Origin: Jeotgalibacillus terrae | GTDB lineage: Bacteria > Bacillota > Bacilli > Bacillales > Jeotgalibacillaceae | Assembly: GCF_016908195.1 (NCBI RefSeq) | Contig: NZ_JAFBDK010000021.1 | Location: 1-55,788 of the forward strand | Direction of reading: 5' to 3' | DNA: 55,788 bases | Shown: positions 1-8,318 of the stretch, piece after piece | Numbering within the stretch: the stretch's first letter is position 1 | How the letters are laid out: each line of letters opens with the position of its first letter | Program-made: the position numbers and the translations under genes | The notes under the pieces: generated by a model | Seen by the model: the letters and a program-made list of their open reading frames with translations, nothing else | Told to the model about the DNA's origin: nothing | The model's database searches: none

Positions 1-90
<90 letters not shown>

Positions 91-99
91 ACTTTGAAA

Positions 100-131
100 A
101 AGTCTTTCCTTTAGGGGGAAGGCTTTTTTTG
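100..131 (+). terminator. rRNA operon intrinsic terminator
   Basis: A stem pairing AAGTCTTTCC with GGGAAGGCTT (G-T pairs allowed) is followed by a run of seven T. It sits about ten bases after the 5S 3' end. Confidence 0.85.
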
Positions 132-150
132 TGCGTTTGGAAGGAAAAAG

Positions 151-274
151 GCCAGTGAACTGAAGGCAAGAAGGGCAAAAGGCTAGAATCTCAAGTGCAT
201 TCAGTGCGGACGGCCAGTGACCTGAGTGCATTCAGGGCAAAGAGCCAGAATGCTAAGGACATTAAAGGAAGAGA
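151..274. repeat. Degenerate tandem repeat, four 31-bp units
   Basis: Units begin at 151, 182, 213 and 244, exactly 31 bp apart, each starting GCCAG or GCTAG. Units 2 and 3 share a GTGCATTCAG core, and unit 4 keeps a diverged form of it. The array starts 20 bases after the rRNA terminator and contains no plausible gene. Together with the operator at 374-413 it accounts for most of the gap before the first gene. Confidence 0.75.
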
Positions 275-373
275 AGGGATAAAACCCTTAGCTGAAACCA
301 CTATATAACCGAACGATCCCTCACTCATGATATTCACACAGAAACGTAAACCTAATCAAAAACCGTTTGCTTT

Positions 374-413
374 TTAATAAACATTAATATAATATGTTTA
401 TTAATTGATAAAC
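374..413 (+). promoter_or_regulatory. Palindromic operator overlapping the promoter of the DUF2087 regulator
   Basis: A perfect 11-bp inverted repeat, TTAATAAACAT (374-384) and ATGTTTATTAA (394-404), encloses the -10-like TATAAT at 388-393. A third half-site, ATAAAC at 408-413, pairs with GTTTAT at 396-401. The -35 is weak (around 367-372). A strong palindrome over the -10, 20-45 bases before a DNA-binding protein gene, suggests autoregulation. That is inference. Confidence 0.55.
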
Positions 414-433
414 TTTTAAAGGAAGTGTTTGTT

Positions 434-1171
434 TTGAGTGATTTGTTTTGGGAGGCTTCTGTTGAGGAGCTTGCGCATGGGGTGAAGTTTTTGGATGGAG
501 CTTATCACTGTTTAGTATGTGGTGAGAGCTTTATGGAGGGAGAAGTGTTTCAGGTCGATAAGCGGTTTTTTGAAGCTTACAGGGCGGCTGAGATGCATGT
601 GAGAGCAGAACATGAGTCAATGTTTGTTTATTTGATGAATATGGATAAGAAGTATACGGGTTTGTCTGATCATCAGAAGGAGTTGCTGTCTTATTTTATG
701 CAGGGGGTTTCTGATAAGGAGGCGGCGAAGCAGATTGGTGGAAGTCCTTCGACGATTCGAAATCACCGGTTTAAATTTAAAGAGAAGGAAAAGCAGGCGA
801 GAGTGTTTTTAGCGTTAATGCAGTTGTTAAAAGAGGATGCGGGGCCGGAGAGTCTGGTTCAGATACACAGGGGGGCGACGATGGTGGATGAACGTTATGC
901 GATTACGACTGAAGAGCAGGAAAAGGTGTTAAGAACTTATTTTAAAGAAGATGGAACGTTGAGTCAGTTTCCAAGTAAGGAAAAGAAGAAGATTGTAGTG
1001 CTTCAGTATTTACTGAAAAAATTTGACGCTGGACAGCAGTATACGGAAAAAGAAGTAAATGAAGTGATTAAGCAGGTATATGCTGACTTTGTGACGATTC
1101 GCCGTTATTTTATCGAATATGGTTTTATGGACAGGAACCAGGATGGCTCAGCTTACTGGGTAAAAGGATAA
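434..1171 (+). CDS. Zinc-finger-like / LuxR-type HTH / DUF2087 transcriptional regulator
   Basis: Probable DNA-binding regulator of 245 aa. Three parts are visible: an N-terminal C26-x2-C29-x25-H55-x4-H60 pattern that could bind zinc; an HTH resembling the LuxR/GerE type (about residues 74-120, with a GVSDKEAAKQIGGSPSTIRNH core); and a C-terminal DUF2087 domain (about 160-240, with PSKEKKKIVVLQYL and a DFVTIRRYFIEYGF segment). TTG at 434 is preferred because AAAGGAAG lies 9 bases before it; an in-frame GTG at 425 overlaps that site. The gene stands alone between an rRNA operon and csfB, a place where B. subtilis has no such gene. A palindrome covers its promoter. Targets and ligand are unknown. 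Confidence 0.75.
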   Translation: MSDLFWEASVEELAHGVKFLDGAYHCLVCGESFMEGEVFQVDKRFFEAYRAAEMHVRAEHESMFVYLMNMDKKYTGLSDHQKELLSYFMQGVSDKEAAKQIGGSPSTIRNHRFKFKEKEKQARVFLALMQLLKEDAGPESLVQIHRGATMVDERYAITTEEQEKVLRTYFKEDGTLSQFPSKEKKKIVVLQYLLKKFDAGQQYTEKEVNEVIKQVYADFVTIRRYFIEYGFMDRNQDGSAYWVKG

Positions 1172-1229
1172 TAACGAATAGCCATAGCAGCATATGAGAA
1201 GTTTGTTGATGAGTTTCCTTCACGTTTGA

Positions 1230-1301
1230 GGATAAAAAGAATAGGATAGAGAGATTACTTTTTATCCGCAGTGGCCATACTGAATGGTATGACATGCTGC
1301 G
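1230..1301 (+). other. Two hairpins upstream of csfB
   Basis: GGATAAAAAG (1230-1239) and CTTTTTATCC (1258-1267) form a perfect 10-bp inverted repeat. It is followed by an interrupted stem CGCAG/CTGCG (1267-1271, 1297-1301) with inner arms CATAC/GTATG (1276-1280, 1287-1291). The second hairpin ends just before the csfB ribosome-binding site. No clear forespore promoter was found beside them. Confidence 0.5.
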
Positions 1302-1317
1302 AAGTGGAGGAAATAAT

Positions 1318-1467
1318 ATGAGACATTGCCGTGCTTGCGGAAGGCGATATAACCGGGCAATCCGCCTGTCTTCAAAATTTATCTGTGTCTGGTGTGAACA
1401 GTCATTGATTCAGCTGAAGCCTGAAGATCATGGATATGATAGGTGGATTCATTTGTTAAAAGACTAA
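1318..1467 (+). CDS. csfB: Sigma-G inhibitor Gin / CsfB (short zinc protein)
   Basis: A 49-aa protein with two CxxC pairs (C4, C7, C23, C26) and the family signature of a first knuckle followed by a KFICxxCE motif and LI. In B. subtilis Gin is made in the forespore under sigma-F and holds sigma-G inactive until engulfment is complete; zinc-dependent dimerisation is reported for the family. Start ATG 1318 has GTGGAGG 8-10 bases upstream. It is shorter than the B. subtilis protein at both ends. Synteny supports the call: csfB is the first gene after the rRNA operon in this region of B. subtilis too. A terminator follows at once, so it is monocistronic. Confidence 0.85.
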   Translation: MRHCRACGRRYNRAIRLSSKFICVWCEQSLIQLKPEDHGYDRWIHLLKD

Positions 1468-1468
1468 G

Positions 1469-1496
1469 AGCCTGCTGAACGTGCAGGCTTTTTTTA
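1469..1496 (+). terminator. csfB terminator
   Basis: AGCCTGC (1469-1475) pairs with GCAGGCT (1483-1489), followed by a T-rich tail. It starts one base after the csfB stop. Confidence 0.9.
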
Positions 1497-1509
1497 TTTG
1501 TAAATGATA

Positions 1510-1606
1510 AAAATTTTGGCTCTGTTAAGGGTGACTGTTAATTTCCGCTGCAGGGCGTGCGATGAGCCTCCTCGCGCTGCGGGGTCTCACCCATAGCCAA
1601 AATTTT
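1510..1606 (+). repeat. Hairpin repeat element, family 2, MITE-like (97 bp)
   Basis: Ends are a perfect 11-bp inverted repeat, AAAATTTTGGC (1510-1520) and GCCAAAATTTT (1596-1606), with an inner pair GGGTGA/TCACCC. The interior carries the GTTAATTTCCGCTGCAGG core shared with the copies near 7221 and 25250. There is no ORF inside, so it could move only in trans, if at all. Confidence 0.7.
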
Positions 1607-1628
1607 AACTAAACAGGGAGATAGGATA

Positions 1629-1973
1629 ATGAATATAGAGTGTACCAGGTTTAAGGTTAAGGATGGGAAATCAGAACGTGTAGATGAATGGCTTACTTTT
1701 TTAAAGATGAATATAAAAGATGTGTTAATCACGCTGGAAAATGAAAAAATGTATGTCGAAACCATATTTAGAGAGCATTTGAATGGTAAAGAGTATTTGT
1801 ACTGGTATTCCATACAGGGAGAAGGCGGTCTGGATGTGCAGGATTCTGAACATTGGATAGACAAAAAGCACCTGGCGTATTGGAATGAGTGCATAGATCA
1901 TACATACAGACCGGTTGATTTGAAAACAGAAGTTGTGATGATTCCTGAAAATTTGAAGGAGCTTATGAGATAA
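1629..1973 (+). CDS. DUF6176 family protein
   Basis: Cytoplasmic protein of 114 aa that I recognise as DUF6176-like from its opening (ECTRFKVKDGKSERVDEW) and the EYLYWYSIQGEGG segment. No catalytic motif or membrane segment is seen, and the family function is unknown to me. It starts at ATG 1629 after a weak GGGAGATAGG site. It fills the position that xpaC-yaaN hold in B. subtilis, between csfB and yaaO, and is probably expressed from its own promoter after the 97-bp repeat element. A role related to decarboxylase YaaO has no support in the sequence. Confidence 0.7.
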   Translation: MNIECTRFKVKDGKSERVDEWLTFLKMNIKDVLITLENEKMYVETIFREHLNGKEYLYWYSIQGEGGLDVQDSEHWIDKKHLAYWNECIDHTYRPVDLKTEVVMIPENLKELMR

Positions 1974-2025
1974 GAAGTCTGGGCGTGATACAATAAAGAA
2001 ATGATTTCACTAAAGGAGTACGTTT

Positions 2026-3429
2026 ATGAATCAAAAGGAGAGGCCGCTTGTTGAGGCGCTTGAAAACCATATGAAGCAGCATCCGGTGTCTTTTCATGTG
2101 CCCGGGCATAAAAACGGATTAATGGGTAAAGTTGCAGGTCATGTCGGAGCTTGGGATCAGACAGAGATCTCCGGACTTGATGACCTGCATGCGGCGGATG
2201 GTCCAATTGCTAGTGCACAGGATCTGCTGGCCACACACGCGGGGGCTTTTAAAAGCTATTTTCTGGTGAATGGCTCGACCACCGGTAATCTTGCGATGGT
2301 GATGGGGTTATGCGAGCCGGGCAGTCATTTGATTGTGGCAGGTAATGCACACAAATCTGTCATTCATGCATGCCGTCTGGCGCGGGTGAAACCTGTTTTT
2401 TTAACACCTGACGTGCACCTTGAATCTATGACACCTTCAGGGCTTTCACCTGGTTTACTTAAGAAAGCAGCGCATGCGTTTCCTGATGCCACAGCAGTGC
2501 TGCTGACATATCCCTCGTATTATGGTCATACGGGTCAGATAAAAGCTGTCATTCAGCAGGCGAAGTCTCTCGGCCTGACAGTACTTGTAGATGAAGCACA
2601 TGGTGCACATTTTTCACTACCAGGTTTTCCTGTGTCTTCTTTGACAGTGGGAGCTGACGTCGTGGTGCAATCAGCCCACAAGACGCTGCCTGCTTTGACA
2701 ATGGGTTCTTATTTACATATTAGCAGTAAACAGGTTGACCATCTGAAGATTGAACAGCTGCTTGGTATGCTGCAGTCGAGCAGTCCGTCTTATCCGATTA
2801 TGGCATCACTGGATGATGCGCGGCATTATGCTGCGACTTACTCGGATGAAGATGCTGCGTTTTTTAAGAAAAAACGTACTGAGCTGATCACCAGGCTGCG
2901 TGATATACCGCGTCTTAAAGTGATCGAACCCGAAGATCCGCTCAAGCTGCTCATCAGAATTGATGGCATGAGCGGACCGGATGTGCAGGCTGCCTGTGAA
3001 AAGAGAGGTATCTTTGCAGAACTTGCTGATCCGCTGCAGGTGCTGTGGATACTGCCGCTTTTAAAAGTTGGCGAGCAGGCGGAGTGGGATCGCGTAATTG
3101 AAGCACTGAGTGAGATTGCTAAAACAGCTGAATGGACAGAACAGCGTGACCTTTCTGCTTCATATACTGAAGAGATCACAACATTATCTGTTCAGAATAC
3201 AGATCAGCTTCCAGCTGCAGTCGAATCGATTGATCTGGCTGCCGGAAAAATTGCGGCTGAGACCATTATTCCGTATCCACCAGGGATTCCGATTATCATT
3301 GCAGGAGAGATGTTAACGCAAAAGAAACTGTCATACCTTAAAGAACTTATTGCTGCTCACGTACGTTTTCAGGGTGGCGCTTATTTAATAGAAGGAAATA
3401 TCATGATTGTCGAGGGGGGAAGTTCATGA
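2026..3429 (+). CDS. yaaO: Orn/Lys/Arg decarboxylase-family protein YaaO
   Basis: Pyridoxal-phosphate enzyme (467 aa) of the short group III aspartate-aminotransferase-fold decarboxylases, which lack the N-terminal wing of the E. coli enzymes. Visible features: [10 protein letters not shown] near residue 24; the VDEAHGAHF segment, whose Asp contacts the PLP ring; and SAHKTLPA with the Schiff-base lysine at K219. A C-terminal Orn/Lys/Arg decarboxylase domain ends with the [12 protein letters not shown] motif. The substrate cannot be read from sequence; B. subtilis has two paralogues, one being the arginine decarboxylase SpeA. Start ATG 2026 has AAAGGAG 10 bases upstream. The stop overlaps tmk by four bases (ATGA), so the two are translationally coupled. 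Confidence 0.9.
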   Translation: MNQKERPLVEALENHMKQHPVSFHVPGHKNGLMGKVAGHVGAWDQTEISGLDDLHAADGPIASAQDLLATHAGAFKSYFLVNGSTTGNLAMVMGLCEPGSHLIVAGNAHKSVIHACRLARVKPVFLTPDVHLESMTPSGLSPGLLKKAAHAFPDATAVLLTYPSYYGHTGQIKAVIQQAKSLGLTVLVDEAHGAHFSLPGFPVSSLTVGADVVVQSAHKTLPALTMGSYLHISSKQVDHLKIEQLLGMLQSSSPSYPIMASLDDARHYAATYSDEDAAFFKKKRTELITRLRDIPRLKVIEPEDPLKLLIRIDGMSGPDVQAACEKRGIFAELADPLQVLWILPLLKVGEQAEWDRVIEALSEIAKTAEWTEQRDLSASYTEEITTLSVQNTDQLPAAVESIDLAAGKIAAETIIPYPPGIPIIIAGEMLTQKKLSYLKELIAAHVRFQGGAYLIEGNIMIVEGGSS

Positions 3430-4070
3430 GTAAGGGATATTTTATTACGTTAGAAGGACCTGAAGGAGCAGGAAAAACGACTGCTGCTGTTGAAATAAAG
3501 AGAGAGCTGGAAGTGCTTGGCTATGATGTGATGCTGACGCGCGAGCCGGGTGGCATTAAAATTGCTGAAAAGATCAGGGAAGTGATCCTTGATCCATCCC
3601 ATACAGAGATGGACAGCCGGACAGAGGCACTTTTATATGCGGCAGCACGCAGACAGCACTTGGCTGAAAAAGTCAGACCGGCACTTGAAGCCGGAAGAAT
3701 TGTGCTGTGCGACCGCTTCATTGACAGTTCACTTGCTTATCAGGGACATGCCAGAGGGCTTGGCATTGATGAAGTATGGAGTATTAATCAGTTTGCGATT
3801 GAATCGATGATGCCTGATTGTACACTGTACTTTGATATTACGCCTGCTGAAGGGCTGAAACGGATTGAACAGAATGCAGGCCGTGAAGTGAACCGCCTGG
3901 ATCTTGAAGGAATGGCTTTTCATGAAAAGGTGTATGAAGGGTATCAGCTGGTACAGGCACGTTTTGCTGAAAGAATACAGCGTATTGATGCTGCCCAGAC
4001 GCTTGATAAGGTCATTGAGGATTCAATCTGTATCCTGACAGACCAGTTCAAAAAATCAGGATTTCAGTAA
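3426..4070 (+). CDS. tmk: Thymidylate kinase
   Basis: Phosphorylates dTMP to dTDP for DNA synthesis (214 aa, usual length). P-loop GPEGAGKTT occupies residues 11-19, the substrate-binding [12 protein letters not shown] motif lies near residue 98, and the TREPGG segment is present. Its ATG overlaps the yaaO stop. It heads the conserved tmk-darA-yaaR-holB group, where dTTP supply and clamp-loader genes sit together. A gap of 72 bases with its own -10-like sequence separates it from darA. Confidence 0.97.
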   Translation: MSKGYFITLEGPEGAGKTTAAVEIKRELEVLGYDVMLTREPGGIKIAEKIREVILDPSHTEMDSRTEALLYAAARRQHLAEKVRPALEAGRIVLCDRFIDSSLAYQGHARGLGIDEVWSINQFAIESMMPDCTLYFDITPAEGLKRIEQNAGREVNRLDLEGMAFHEKVYEGYQLVQARFAERIQRIDAAQTLDKVIEDSICILTDQFKKSGFQ

Positions 4071-4106
4071 TGTTTTCGTAAAAATGACGTATTGTTGATA
4101 TAATAA

Positions 4107-4472
<366 letters not shown>

Positions 4473-4489
4473 AGTAGCGGAGTGGGATC

Positions 4490-4930
4490 ATGAAAATTAA
4501 CCGGGATTTACGCATAGGCGTTAATCAGCCAGGTAATAGTCCACAGCCTCTGACAGGCACGCAGGCGAAGTTCGGGGAGCTTGTTGAAAAGCAGGATCAG
4601 AAGCTGCAGACAGAGCAATTGACGAGGCTGATGGGAGAAGTGACTGCAGCCGGGGACAGACTGGGCAGATCAAGAAACTTCAAGGACCTCGCAAAATTCA
4701 AGATGCTTGTAAAGCGATTTGTGAAAGAGACAGTTGAATATGGAATGAATCTTAAGCAGTCCCACTCCTGGAACGAATTCGGCGAGGGGCGTAAGCTGAG
4801 ACTGGTTGAGACCATCGATGAGAAGCTTGCTGAACTGACTGAAAATGTTCTGCACGGGGAAAAGGAATCGGTTGATGTACTAGATCAGATCGGCGAAATC
4901 AAAGGACTGCTCATTAATATATATACGTAG
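4490..4930 (+). CDS. yaaR: DUF327 protein YaaR
   Basis: A 146-aa soluble, largely helical protein of the YaaR/DUF327 family, recognised by the VKRFVKETVEYGMNL core (about residues 70-85) and the SWNEFGEGRKLRLVETID segment. Its function is not known. It is always found between darA and holB in Bacilli, and that order holds here with gaps of only 14-17 bases, so it is in one transcription unit with them. Confidence 0.9.
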   Translation: MKINRDLRIGVNQPGNSPQPLTGTQAKFGELVEKQDQKLQTEQLTRLMGEVTAAGDRLGRSRNFKDLAKFKMLVKRFVKETVEYGMNLKQSHSWNEFGEGRKLRLVETIDEKLAELTENVLHGEKESVDVLDQIGEIKGLLINIYT

Positions 4931-4944
4931 AAAAGAGAGATAAC

Positions 4945-5949
4945 ATGGCCGACATGAACCAGGAACTGGCATCGCGTCAGCCTGTCGCAATGAAAATGCT
5001 GCAGCAGAGCCTTCAGAAAAATCGTGTGGCACATGCGTATCTGTTCGAAGGCGGACGCGGCACAGGAAAAAAAGAGATGGCACTATTTCTGGCAAAGGGA
5101 CTTTTTTGCAGGCAGCCTGATCACGGCATGCCCTGTATGACCTGTGAGCAGTGCACCAGGATTGATCAGGGTAACCATCCTGACGTTCATATGATTGAGC
5201 CTGACGGGCAATCAGTGAAGAAGGAACAGGTAAAGCTTTTGCAGGAGGAGTTCAGTAAAACAGGGATGGAATCAAAAAGAAAAGCTTATATTGTAAGTGG
5301 CGCTGACAAAATGACCGTTCAGGCAGCCAACTCATTATTGAAGTTTCTTGAAGAGCCTCACCCATCCACGACAGCGATCCTGCTGACTGAGCAAATCCAT
5401 CAGATGCTCCCGACTATACTTTCCAGGTGTCAGCACGTGTCTTTCCGTCCGTTGACACCTGTTTTGTTTAAAGAAAAGCTGATTTCAGAAGATGTTCATC
5501 CGACGATGGCCTCACTTGTTTCGAAATTAACGAACCAGGTGGACGAGGCAATTGAGATGAGTCATGATGAGTGGTTTGTACAAGCCAGAAAAATCATGTT
5601 AAAATTATACGAAGTGCTAAAGGATGATCCCTTTGAAGCCATGATCAGGATTCAAAGTGACTATCTTCCGCATTTTAAAGAGAAATCACAAATTGACCAA
5701 TCACTCGATTTGTTTCTTCTTATATATAAGGATCTCCTATATATCCAAACGGACAAGCATGATCACCTGTCGTACCCGGACTGGCTCGATACATTTCGTA
5801 CAGATGCGCTCCAGACGTCAGCGAATCAGCTTACTCACCAGCTGACAGTCATACTGGAAGCGAAAACACAGCTTCAGAGAAATATGAATACACAGCTGCT
5901 AATGGAACAGCTGATGCTTAAATTGCAGGGGGGATCTGCACTTGTATGA
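4945..5949 (+). CDS. holB: DNA polymerase III subunit delta'
   Basis: Clamp-loader subunit (334 aa) that works with the DnaX and delta subunits to load the sliding clamp. Residues around 35-42 show a P-loop-like GGRGTGKK. A four-cysteine zinc module follows, with C52, C62, C65 and C68 (pattern CxnCMTCEQC). The SRC segment of sensor 1 (ILSRCQH) is present. It overlaps ricT by eight bases. Confidence 0.95.
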   Translation: MADMNQELASRQPVAMKMLQQSLQKNRVAHAYLFEGGRGTGKKEMALFLAKGLFCRQPDHGMPCMTCEQCTRIDQGNHPDVHMIEPDGQSVKKEQVKLLQEEFSKTGMESKRKAYIVSGADKMTVQAANSLLKFLEEPHPSTTAILLTEQIHQMLPTILSRCQHVSFRPLTPVLFKEKLISEDVHPTMASLVSKLTNQVDEAIEMSHDEWFVQARKIMLKLYEVLKDDPFEAMIRIQSDYLPHFKEKSQIDQSLDLFLLIYKDLLYIQTDKHDHLSYPDWLDTFRTDALQTSANQLTHQLTVILEAKTQLQRNMNTQLLMEQLMLKLQGGSALV

Positions 5950-6769
5950 AGTAGTAGGCGTCCGTTTTAATAAAGCGGGCAAAATATATTATTTCGACCC
6001 GAACCAGCTTTCACTTGAGATAGATGAATATGTGATTGTAGAAACGGTACGCGGTGTCGAATATGGTAAAGTTGTCACTGAAGTCAAGAAAGTCGACAAG
6101 AATGATGTTGTGCTCCCACTGAAAAAAATCGTCCGGATTGCAGAACAGAAAGACCGTCTTTCAGTTCAGGAAAATAAGGAAGAAGCAGCACATGCTTACC
6201 AGGTGTGCTCCGATAAAATCAGTGAACATGACCTTGATATGAAGCTTGTTGACGTTGAGTATACATTCGATCGCAATAAAGTGATCTTTTATTTTACAGC
6301 AGATGGACGGGTTGATTTCAGAAATCTTGTCAAAGACCTTGCATCTGTTTTCAGAACAAGAATTGAGCTGCGTCAGATCGGCGTGCGTGACGAAGCGAAA
6401 ATGCTTGGCGGTATCGGACCATGTGGACGCATGCTGTGCTGCTCAACATTTCTTGGCGATTTTGAGCCGGTTTCGATTAAGATGGCAAAGGATCAGAATC
6501 TGTCTCTGAATCCGGCAAAAATTTCAGGACTTTGCGGCCGTTTGATGTGCTGCCTGAAGTACGAGAACGATGAATATGAAGCAGCAAAAGAAGAAATGCC
6601 TGACCTTGGCGCGTTTATACAAACGCCTGAAGGAAAAGGAAAAGTGGTCGGCCTGAATATGCTTGAGCGCGTGCTGCAGATTGAAATGAAAGAGCAGGAT
6701 CGCACGCTTGAGTATACGCTTGAAGAAATTATGAATCACGATATTGCGTCAATTCAAGCCACAGAGTAA
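5942..6769 (+). CDS. ricT: PSP1-domain protein RicT (YaaT)
   Basis: Member of the Ric (RicA-RicF-RicT) complex. In B. subtilis this complex carries iron-sulphur clusters, promotes RNase Y-dependent processing and aids competence, sporulation and biofilm formation. The 275-aa protein has the PSP1 domain and two cysteine-rich stretches, [13 protein letters not shown] and [13 protein letters not shown], whose cysteines ligate the cluster. Start TTG 5942 is inside the holB end (8-bp overlap), with GGGGGATC just upstream, and gives the family N-terminus MYEVVGVRF. Confidence 0.95.
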   Translation: MYEVVGVRFNKAGKIYYFDPNQLSLEIDEYVIVETVRGVEYGKVVTEVKKVDKNDVVLPLKKIVRIAEQKDRLSVQENKEEAAHAYQVCSDKISEHDLDMKLVDVEYTFDRNKVIFYFTADGRVDFRNLVKDLASVFRTRIELRQIGVRDEAKMLGGIGPCGRMLCCSTFLGDFEPVSIKMAKDQNLSLNPAKISGLCGRLMCCLKYENDEYEAAKEEMPDLGAFIQTPEGKGKVVGLNMLERVLQIEMKEQDRTLEYTLEEIMNHDIASIQATE

Positions 6770-6782
6770 CGGGGTGGAGTTC

Positions 6783-7142
6783 GTGGATAAGAAGGAGTTC
6801 TTTGATTCAGTATCCAATATGGAGCAGCAGATTGGTCAGTTATATCAGCAACTTGGCGAACTGAAGCATCATCTTGCTGACATGATGGAAGAGAATCATT
6901 CACTGCAGATTGAGAATGAACATTTACGCAGAAGACTTGAACAGCTCGGGAGTGAGACAGAAGCTCCTGCCGGCAGGGCTGATGCCGGAAAAGCTGCAGG
7001 TCCAAGCGCAGATATTGGTGAAGGATACGATAATCTTGCCCGTCTTTATCATGAAGGTTTCCATATTTGTAATATTCATTTTGGAAGCCCGCGCAAGGAT
7101 GAAGATTGCCTGTTCTGTCTTTCATTTTTAACGAAAAAATAA
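6783..7142 (+). CDS. yabA: DNA replication initiation control protein YabA
   Basis: Negative regulator of initiation that bridges DnaA and the DnaN clamp at the replisome. The 119-aa protein has an N-terminal coiled coil (about 1-60) for tetramerisation, a low-complexity linker rich in Ala/Gly (60-75), and a C-terminal zinc module with H94, C96, H99, C109 and C112 in the motif ending CLFC. GTG 6783 is preferred: GGGGTGGAG precedes it and the N-terminus ([10 protein letters not shown]) then matches the family. The in-frame ATG 39 bases upstream lies inside ricT. Confidence 0.94.
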   Translation: MDKKEFFDSVSNMEQQIGQLYQQLGELKHHLADMMEENHSLQIENEHLRRRLEQLGSETEAPAGRADAGKAAGPSADIGEGYDNLARLYHEGFHICNIHFGSPRKDEDCLFCLSFLTKK

Positions 7143-7208
7143 GGCTGGCATGTCGCCGCCTGCGCTCCCTTAACCGGAGACAGGCGCGCGTCCTGCCGGG
7201 CTTTTTTT
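7141..7208 (+). terminator. Terminator after yabA
   Basis: A long two-part hairpin: an outer stem AAGGCTGGCA/TGCCGGGCTT and an inner arm CGCCTG/CAGGCG, closed by a T7 run. It separates the tmk-yabA group from trmN6. Confidence 0.8.
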
Positions 7209-7220
7209 GTGTAAGCTTTA

Positions 7221-7266
7221 TTAAATTTGGCTGGTGATTTCCGCTCCAATCATCAACTGTGCTAAA
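7221..7266 (+). repeat. Short remnant of repeat family 2
   Basis: TTAAATTTGGCTGGTGATTT followed by CCGCTCCA and ATCATCAACTGTGC matches both ends of the family-2 elements at 1510 and 25250, with the centre missing. It lies just after the yabA terminator. Confidence 0.5.
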
Positions 7267-7326
7267 ACAACATTTAACTTTAACATATCTATTGTGTAAA
7301 GTATTAAAAGAAAAGAGGATCGTAAC

Positions 7327-8070
7327 ATGCAATTAATTGGTGATGAGCGGCTGGATTATCTGCTGGCTGAAGATTTGAGGATTATACAAAGTCCGTCAGT
7401 TTTCTCATTTTCCCTGGATGCTGTACTACTCGCACGGTTTGTACAGGTCCCGATCAGAAAAGGATCTCTGATTGACCTTTGTTCAGGAAACGGGGTCATT
7501 CCACTTCTGATCAGTACAAGAACGAACGGCACAATTACAGGGGTCGAGATTCAGGATCGGCTTACGGATATGGCAATTAGAAGCATTGATTATAATAACC
7601 TGAGCAGTCAGATTCAGATGATCTGTGAAGATTTAAATACGGTGTCACCTAAGCTTGGTTATGCAAGGCATGACGTGGTGACGTGTAACCCGCCTTATTT
7701 TACAACGCCAGGTAAGGAAGAGCTGAATGAGAATGAACATCTGACGATTGCACGCCACGAGATTATGTGTACGCTTGAAGATACAGTCCGGGTGAGCAGT
7801 GGCCTGTTAAAGCAAGGCGGAAAAGCTGCATTCGTACACCGTCCCGGCAGGCTGCTTGATCTGATTACATTGATGAGGCAGTATCGTCTTGAGCCGAAGC
7901 GCATTCAGTTCGTTTATCCGAAAGAAGGGAAAGAAGCCAATACGATTTTAGTGGAGGCTGCAAAAGATGGAAAGCCTGACGTGAAAATTCTGCCGCCACT
8001 TGTCGTATATAAAGATAATCATGAATATACCGAGGAGATGAAGGAGATTTTATATGGAAGCAGAGGCTAG
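7327..8070 (+). CDS. trmN6: tRNA1(Val) (adenine-37 N6) methyltransferase-like protein (YabB)
   Basis: Class I SAM-dependent methyltransferase (247 aa). The SAM-binding glycine loop reads [12 protein letters not shown] (about residues 50-61), and the adenine-N6 catalytic motif NPPY is at residues 121-124 (VTCNPPYFT). By family it modifies A37 of tRNA1(Val); that substrate is known for E. coli and inferred here. GAGGA precedes the ATG. The gene overlaps yazA by 17 bases. Confidence 0.88.
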   Translation: MQLIGDERLDYLLAEDLRIIQSPSVFSFSLDAVLLARFVQVPIRKGSLIDLCSGNGVIPLLISTRTNGTITGVEIQDRLTDMAIRSIDYNNLSSQIQMICEDLNTVSPKLGYARHDVVTCNPPYFTTPGKEELNENEHLTIARHEIMCTLEDTVRVSSGLLKQGGKAAFVHRPGRLLDLITLMRQYRLEPKRIQFVYPKEGKEANTILVEAAKDGKPDVKILPPLVVYKDNHEYTEEMKEILYGSRG

Positions 8071-8317
8071 CCATTTCTTCTATGTGCTGTTGTGCCGGGA
8101 CGGATCTTATTACGGCGGTTATACCATTGACCTGGAACGCCGGCTGTCTCAGCATAATGACGGCACGGCATCCAAATATACAAGAACGAGACGGCCTGTC
8201 GAAATGATTCATCACGAATCATTTACCTCTAAAAGAGAAGCCATGCAGGCAGAGTACTGGTTCAAAAAGAAATCCCGGGGTCAAAAAGATCTGTATTTAA
8301 AAGAAAGAGGTGAATAG
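8054..8317 (+). CDS. yazA: GIY-YIG domain protein YazA
   Basis: Short (87 aa) stand-alone GIY-YIG nuclease-fold protein of the UPF0213/YhbQ type. The motif is seen as [18 protein letters not shown], with a helix RRLSQHN and a conserved Glu in the [14 protein letters not shown] segment. Its cellular substrate is not established. It is sandwiched between two RNA methyltransferase genes by overlaps, which fits a shared transcript but does not prove a role in RNA. Confidence 0.9.
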   Translation: MEAEASHFFYVLLCRDGSYYGGYTIDLERRLSQHNDGTASKYTRTRRPVEMIHHESFTSKREAMQAEYWFKKKSRGQKDLYLKERGE

Positions 8318-8318
8318 A

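Noticed and set aside
6754-7332. A 192-codon minus-strand frame opposite yabA
   Set aside because: It is a shadow of the yabA coding sequence and its terminator, with no start site and a low-complexity translation.
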